50,185 nt of DNA, taken from NCBI RefSeq assembly GCF_018283645.1, contig NZ_JAGSXH010000039.1, forward strand, positions 1 through 50,185. The letters run 5' to 3'. The DNA comes from Actinocrinis puniceicyclus (GTDB taxonomy: Bacteria > Actinomycetota > Actinomycetes > Streptomycetales > Catenulisporaceae). The translations under genes were made by a program, and so were the position numbers. Below the pieces are notes generated by a model. The model did not search any database. It was given only the letters and a program-made list of their open reading frames with translations, and was not told the DNA's origin. Shown here piece by piece: positions 48,451 to 50,185 of the stretch. Numbering within the stretch: the first letter of the stretch is position 1; each line of letters starts with the position of its first letter.

Positions 48451-50154
48451 ATGTTGGTGCATTTCAGCGGGCCGCGGGACGAACAGCGGCAGCCGCGACC
48501 GCAGCCACCGGGCAATCTCGGTGCGCCGTACCTGTCGCCCGTTCTGGTGAACCGCCACGGCGGCCGCGTCCTGCTGCCGTCCGCCGCGGCGCTCGCGCCC
48601 GGAGCGCGCCCGCCGTCCGCGACGGCGTACCGCGCCAACACACTGCTCATCCCGGACTCCTTACTACGCAAGCCGGACGCCGTCGCAGCCCTCGACCAGG
48701 CGCTCGCGACCGTCGGGCTCGCGCTGGAGATCCCCGCGCCGCTGCTCGAATCAGCCCCCTCGCTGCGCCCGTGGTTGCGGGAACTGGCCGACGTACCGCG
48801 CGCGGTCGTGCTGAAGGTGCGCGAGGGCGCGCCGCCCACGGCGGTCGACGCGTGGGTGGCGCTCCAGGCGATTCGCGCCGCCGCGCGGCCGGCCGACCCG
48901 GGCCGTACCGTCGCCGCGGACGCCGACACCGCCCGCATCGGCCTGGACCACCTGCTCGGCGCCGCGACCATCACCGGGGACCCGATCAGCGAGGGCAACC
49001 CCATCAGCGAGGGCAACCCCATCAGCGAGGGTAACAGCGCCGGATCAGGGGCCTACTTCAGCTCGACCGCGCGCATCCCGGTCGAGATGCTGGCACCCGC
49101 CCCGCGCCGCACCCACATCAAGGCCCTGCCGGTCGGCCGCCGTCCCGTCATCGCGGTCCTCGACACCGGCATCCGCCCGCACGAGTGGCTCGGCATGCCC
49201 GACGCCGACCCGGACAGCTTCCTGACCGTCGACGATCCGCTGCAGGCCGCGATCCACCACGAGGAGGTGCGGGTGCGCGACACCGGCGGCCTCGACTTCC
49301 CGGTGCTCGAAGGTTACTGGGACGTGCCCGACCCGGTTGAGCCGAGCGTCGGCGCGCTGCCCACGCACATCGGGCACGGCACGTTCATCGCCGGCATCGC
49401 CCGGCAACACGCGCCGGACGCCCGGGTGCGCTCCATCCGCATCATGCACACCGACGGCATCGTGCATGAGAGCGTCCTGCTGCTCGCCATCGCCGTGCTC
49501 ACCGCGCAGATCCGCTCCGCGCTGGCCTCCGGCGAGACCGAAGCGCTGGTCGACGTGGTGTCGCTCTCCCTCGGCTACTTCGACGAATACCCGGCGGACC
49601 TGGCCTACACCGGCCAGCTCGCCGCGCTGGTCGACGGCATGACAGACCTCGGCGTCGCGGTCGTCGCCGCCGCGGGCAACCAGGCCACGACACAGCCCTA
49701 CTTCCCGGCCGCCCTCGCCACGCAGCCGGGTTCCGATCCGGTGCTGCCGTTGATCAGCGTCGGCGCGCTGAACCCCAACGGCAGCAAGGCGATGTTCAGC
49801 AACGACGGGTCCTGGGTCACCGCGTGGGCGACCGGCGCGAGCGTGGTCAGCACCTACCCGTCCGACCTGAACGGCAGCCACGAGCCGATGATCACCGCGG
49901 GGCCGCCGGACAGCAGGCTGCACCGGCTGCGCGAGACGCTCGACCCGGACGACTTCCGCGGCGGCTTCGCCGTGTGGAGCGGCACCTCCTTCGCCGCCCC
50001 GCTGCTGGCCGCCGCCCTGGCCGCCGCGCTGCTTGAGCAGGCCGTGCGGCACCCCGGGGACCCGGCCTGCGATCTCGCCTCGACCGACCGGCTCACCGCG
50101 CGCGAACGTGCCACCAGGGCCCTGCGACGGATCGGCGAGCACGAGGATGCCTAA
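48451..50154 (+). CDS. Subtilisin-family (S8) protease without signal peptide
   Basis: A 567-residue protease starting at ATG 48451. The first 180 residues are an unrecognised N-terminal domain, followed by three NPISEG repeats and a catalytic S8 domain. The charge relay is complete: Asp238 in VLDTGI, His309 in GHGTFIAGI and Ser513 in SGTSFAAP, with Asn410 in AAGNQ as the oxyanion residue. There is no secretion signal, so it is probably intracellular, unlike most S8 enzymes. This organisation resembles proteases in actinobacterial conflict systems coupled to CHAT or TPR proteins (from memory). The stop overlaps the start of the next gene by 8 bases. Confidence 0.9.
   Translation: MLVHFSGPRDEQRQPRPQPPGNLGAPYLSPVLVNRHGGRVLLPSAAALAPGARPPSATAYRANTLLIPDSLLRKPDAVAALDQALATVGLALEIPAPLLESAPSLRPWLRELADVPRAVVLKVREGAPPTAVDAWVALQAIRAAARPADPGRTVAADADTARIGLDHLLGAATITGDPISEGNPISEGNPISEGNSAGSGAYFSSTARIPVEMLAPAPRRTHIKALPVGRRPVIAVLDTGIRPHEWLGMPDADPDSFLTVDDPLQAAIHHEEVRVRDTGGLDFPVLEGYWDVPDPVEPSVGALPTHIGHGTFIAGIARQHAPDARVRSIRIMHTDGIVHESVLLLAIAVLTAQIRSALASGETEALVDVVSLSLGYFDEYPADLAYTGQLAALVDGMTDLGVAVVAAAGNQATTQPYFPAALATQPGSDPVLPLISVGALNPNGSKAMFSNDGSWVTAWATGASVVSTYPSDLNGSHEPMITAGPPDSRLHRLRETLDPDDFRGGFAVWSGTSFAAPLLAAALAAALLEQAVRHPGDPACDLASTDRLTARERATRALRRIGEHEDA
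48981..49034 (+). repeat. Triple 18-base repeat in the protease linker
   Basis: Three near-identical 18-base units at 48981, 48999 and 49017, coding for (D/N)PISEG-N. They lie between the N-terminal and catalytic domains. In-frame, so linker length can vary. Confidence 0.9.
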
Positions 50155-50185
50155 CTCGACCCTGCCCGACCCCACCCTCCCGGAG
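50147..50185 (+). CDS. Start of a further gene, cut by the window edge
   Basis: ATG 50147 overlaps the protease stop by 8 bases and opens a frame beginning MPNSTLPDPTLPE. Only 13 codons are visible. The tight overlap suggests co-expression with the protease; identity cannot be told. Confidence 0.5.
   Translation, partial: MPNSTLPDPTLPE

Overview
The window is about 50 kb of very GC-rich DNA (roughly 70 percent by eye). Codons almost always end in G or C, GTG starts are common, and neighbouring genes often overlap by 4 bases. Gene families such as DUF3151, DUF5753 helix-turn-helix regulators, DUF574 methyltransferases, a large LuxR-type ATPase regulator and DUF929/VKOR thiol proteins point to a filamentous actinomycete of the Streptomyces / Catenulispora / Streptacidiphilus kind. 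The species cannot be fixed from the sequence. No rRNA, tRNA, CRISPR array, transposase or integrase was seen.

Bases 1-31,060 are mostly ordinary chromosomal genes. They comprise an MMPL exporter cut by the window edge, a decayed MFS transporter, an SGNH hydrolase, small membrane proteins, DUF3151, a YbaK deacylase, an overlapping DODA-type dioxygenase and GTP cyclohydrolase II pair, a PEBP-like protein, RNA 2'-phosphotransferase KptA, a YjbQ protein and an SDR. A DUF5753 regulator diverges from an ATP-binding anti-sigma-like protein and a DUF574 methyltransferase. After these come a 960-residue LuxR-ATPase regulator, a quinone-reductase-like enzyme, MerR, MscL with a zinc-ribbon tail, a VOC protein, MarR, a PAS-GGDEF-EAL protein, a Gfo/Idh/MocA enzyme, TetR, a thiol-redox group (DUF929, VKOR, SCO1) and a kinase-fold / pentapeptide-repeat pair.

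Bases 31,101-44,777, all on the minus strand, encode a contractile injection system (CIS), a phage-tail-like syringe. In transcription order the genes are: DUF4255 cap (Pvc16-like), Gly/Asp-rich small protein, sheath, tube, a CxxC tail-assembly-like protein, a DUF6760-like protein, a 650-residue disordered protein, a second tube-like protein, LysM protein, VgrG/gpV-like spike, PAAR-like tip, gp25, gpJ-like baseplate, gpI-like baseplate and a double zinc-ribbon membrane protein with a discoidin-like domain. Most junctions overlap or are only a few bases apart, so one or two transcripts are likely. There are no capsid, portal, terminase, lysis or integration genes, so it is not a prophage. No AAA+ ATPase, long helical tape measure or tail fibre is seen in the window. 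The layout resembles the CIS loci known from Streptomyces.

Bases 44,946-50,185 flank the CIS. A divergent pair encodes a single-pass membrane protein with Ig-like domains and a secreted beta-rich protein. A LuxR-type regulator with a degenerate receiver follows, then a subtilisin-family protease without a signal peptide that overlaps the start of a further gene running off the window. I infer that the regulator and membrane proteins serve the CIS; the protease may belong to a separate system.
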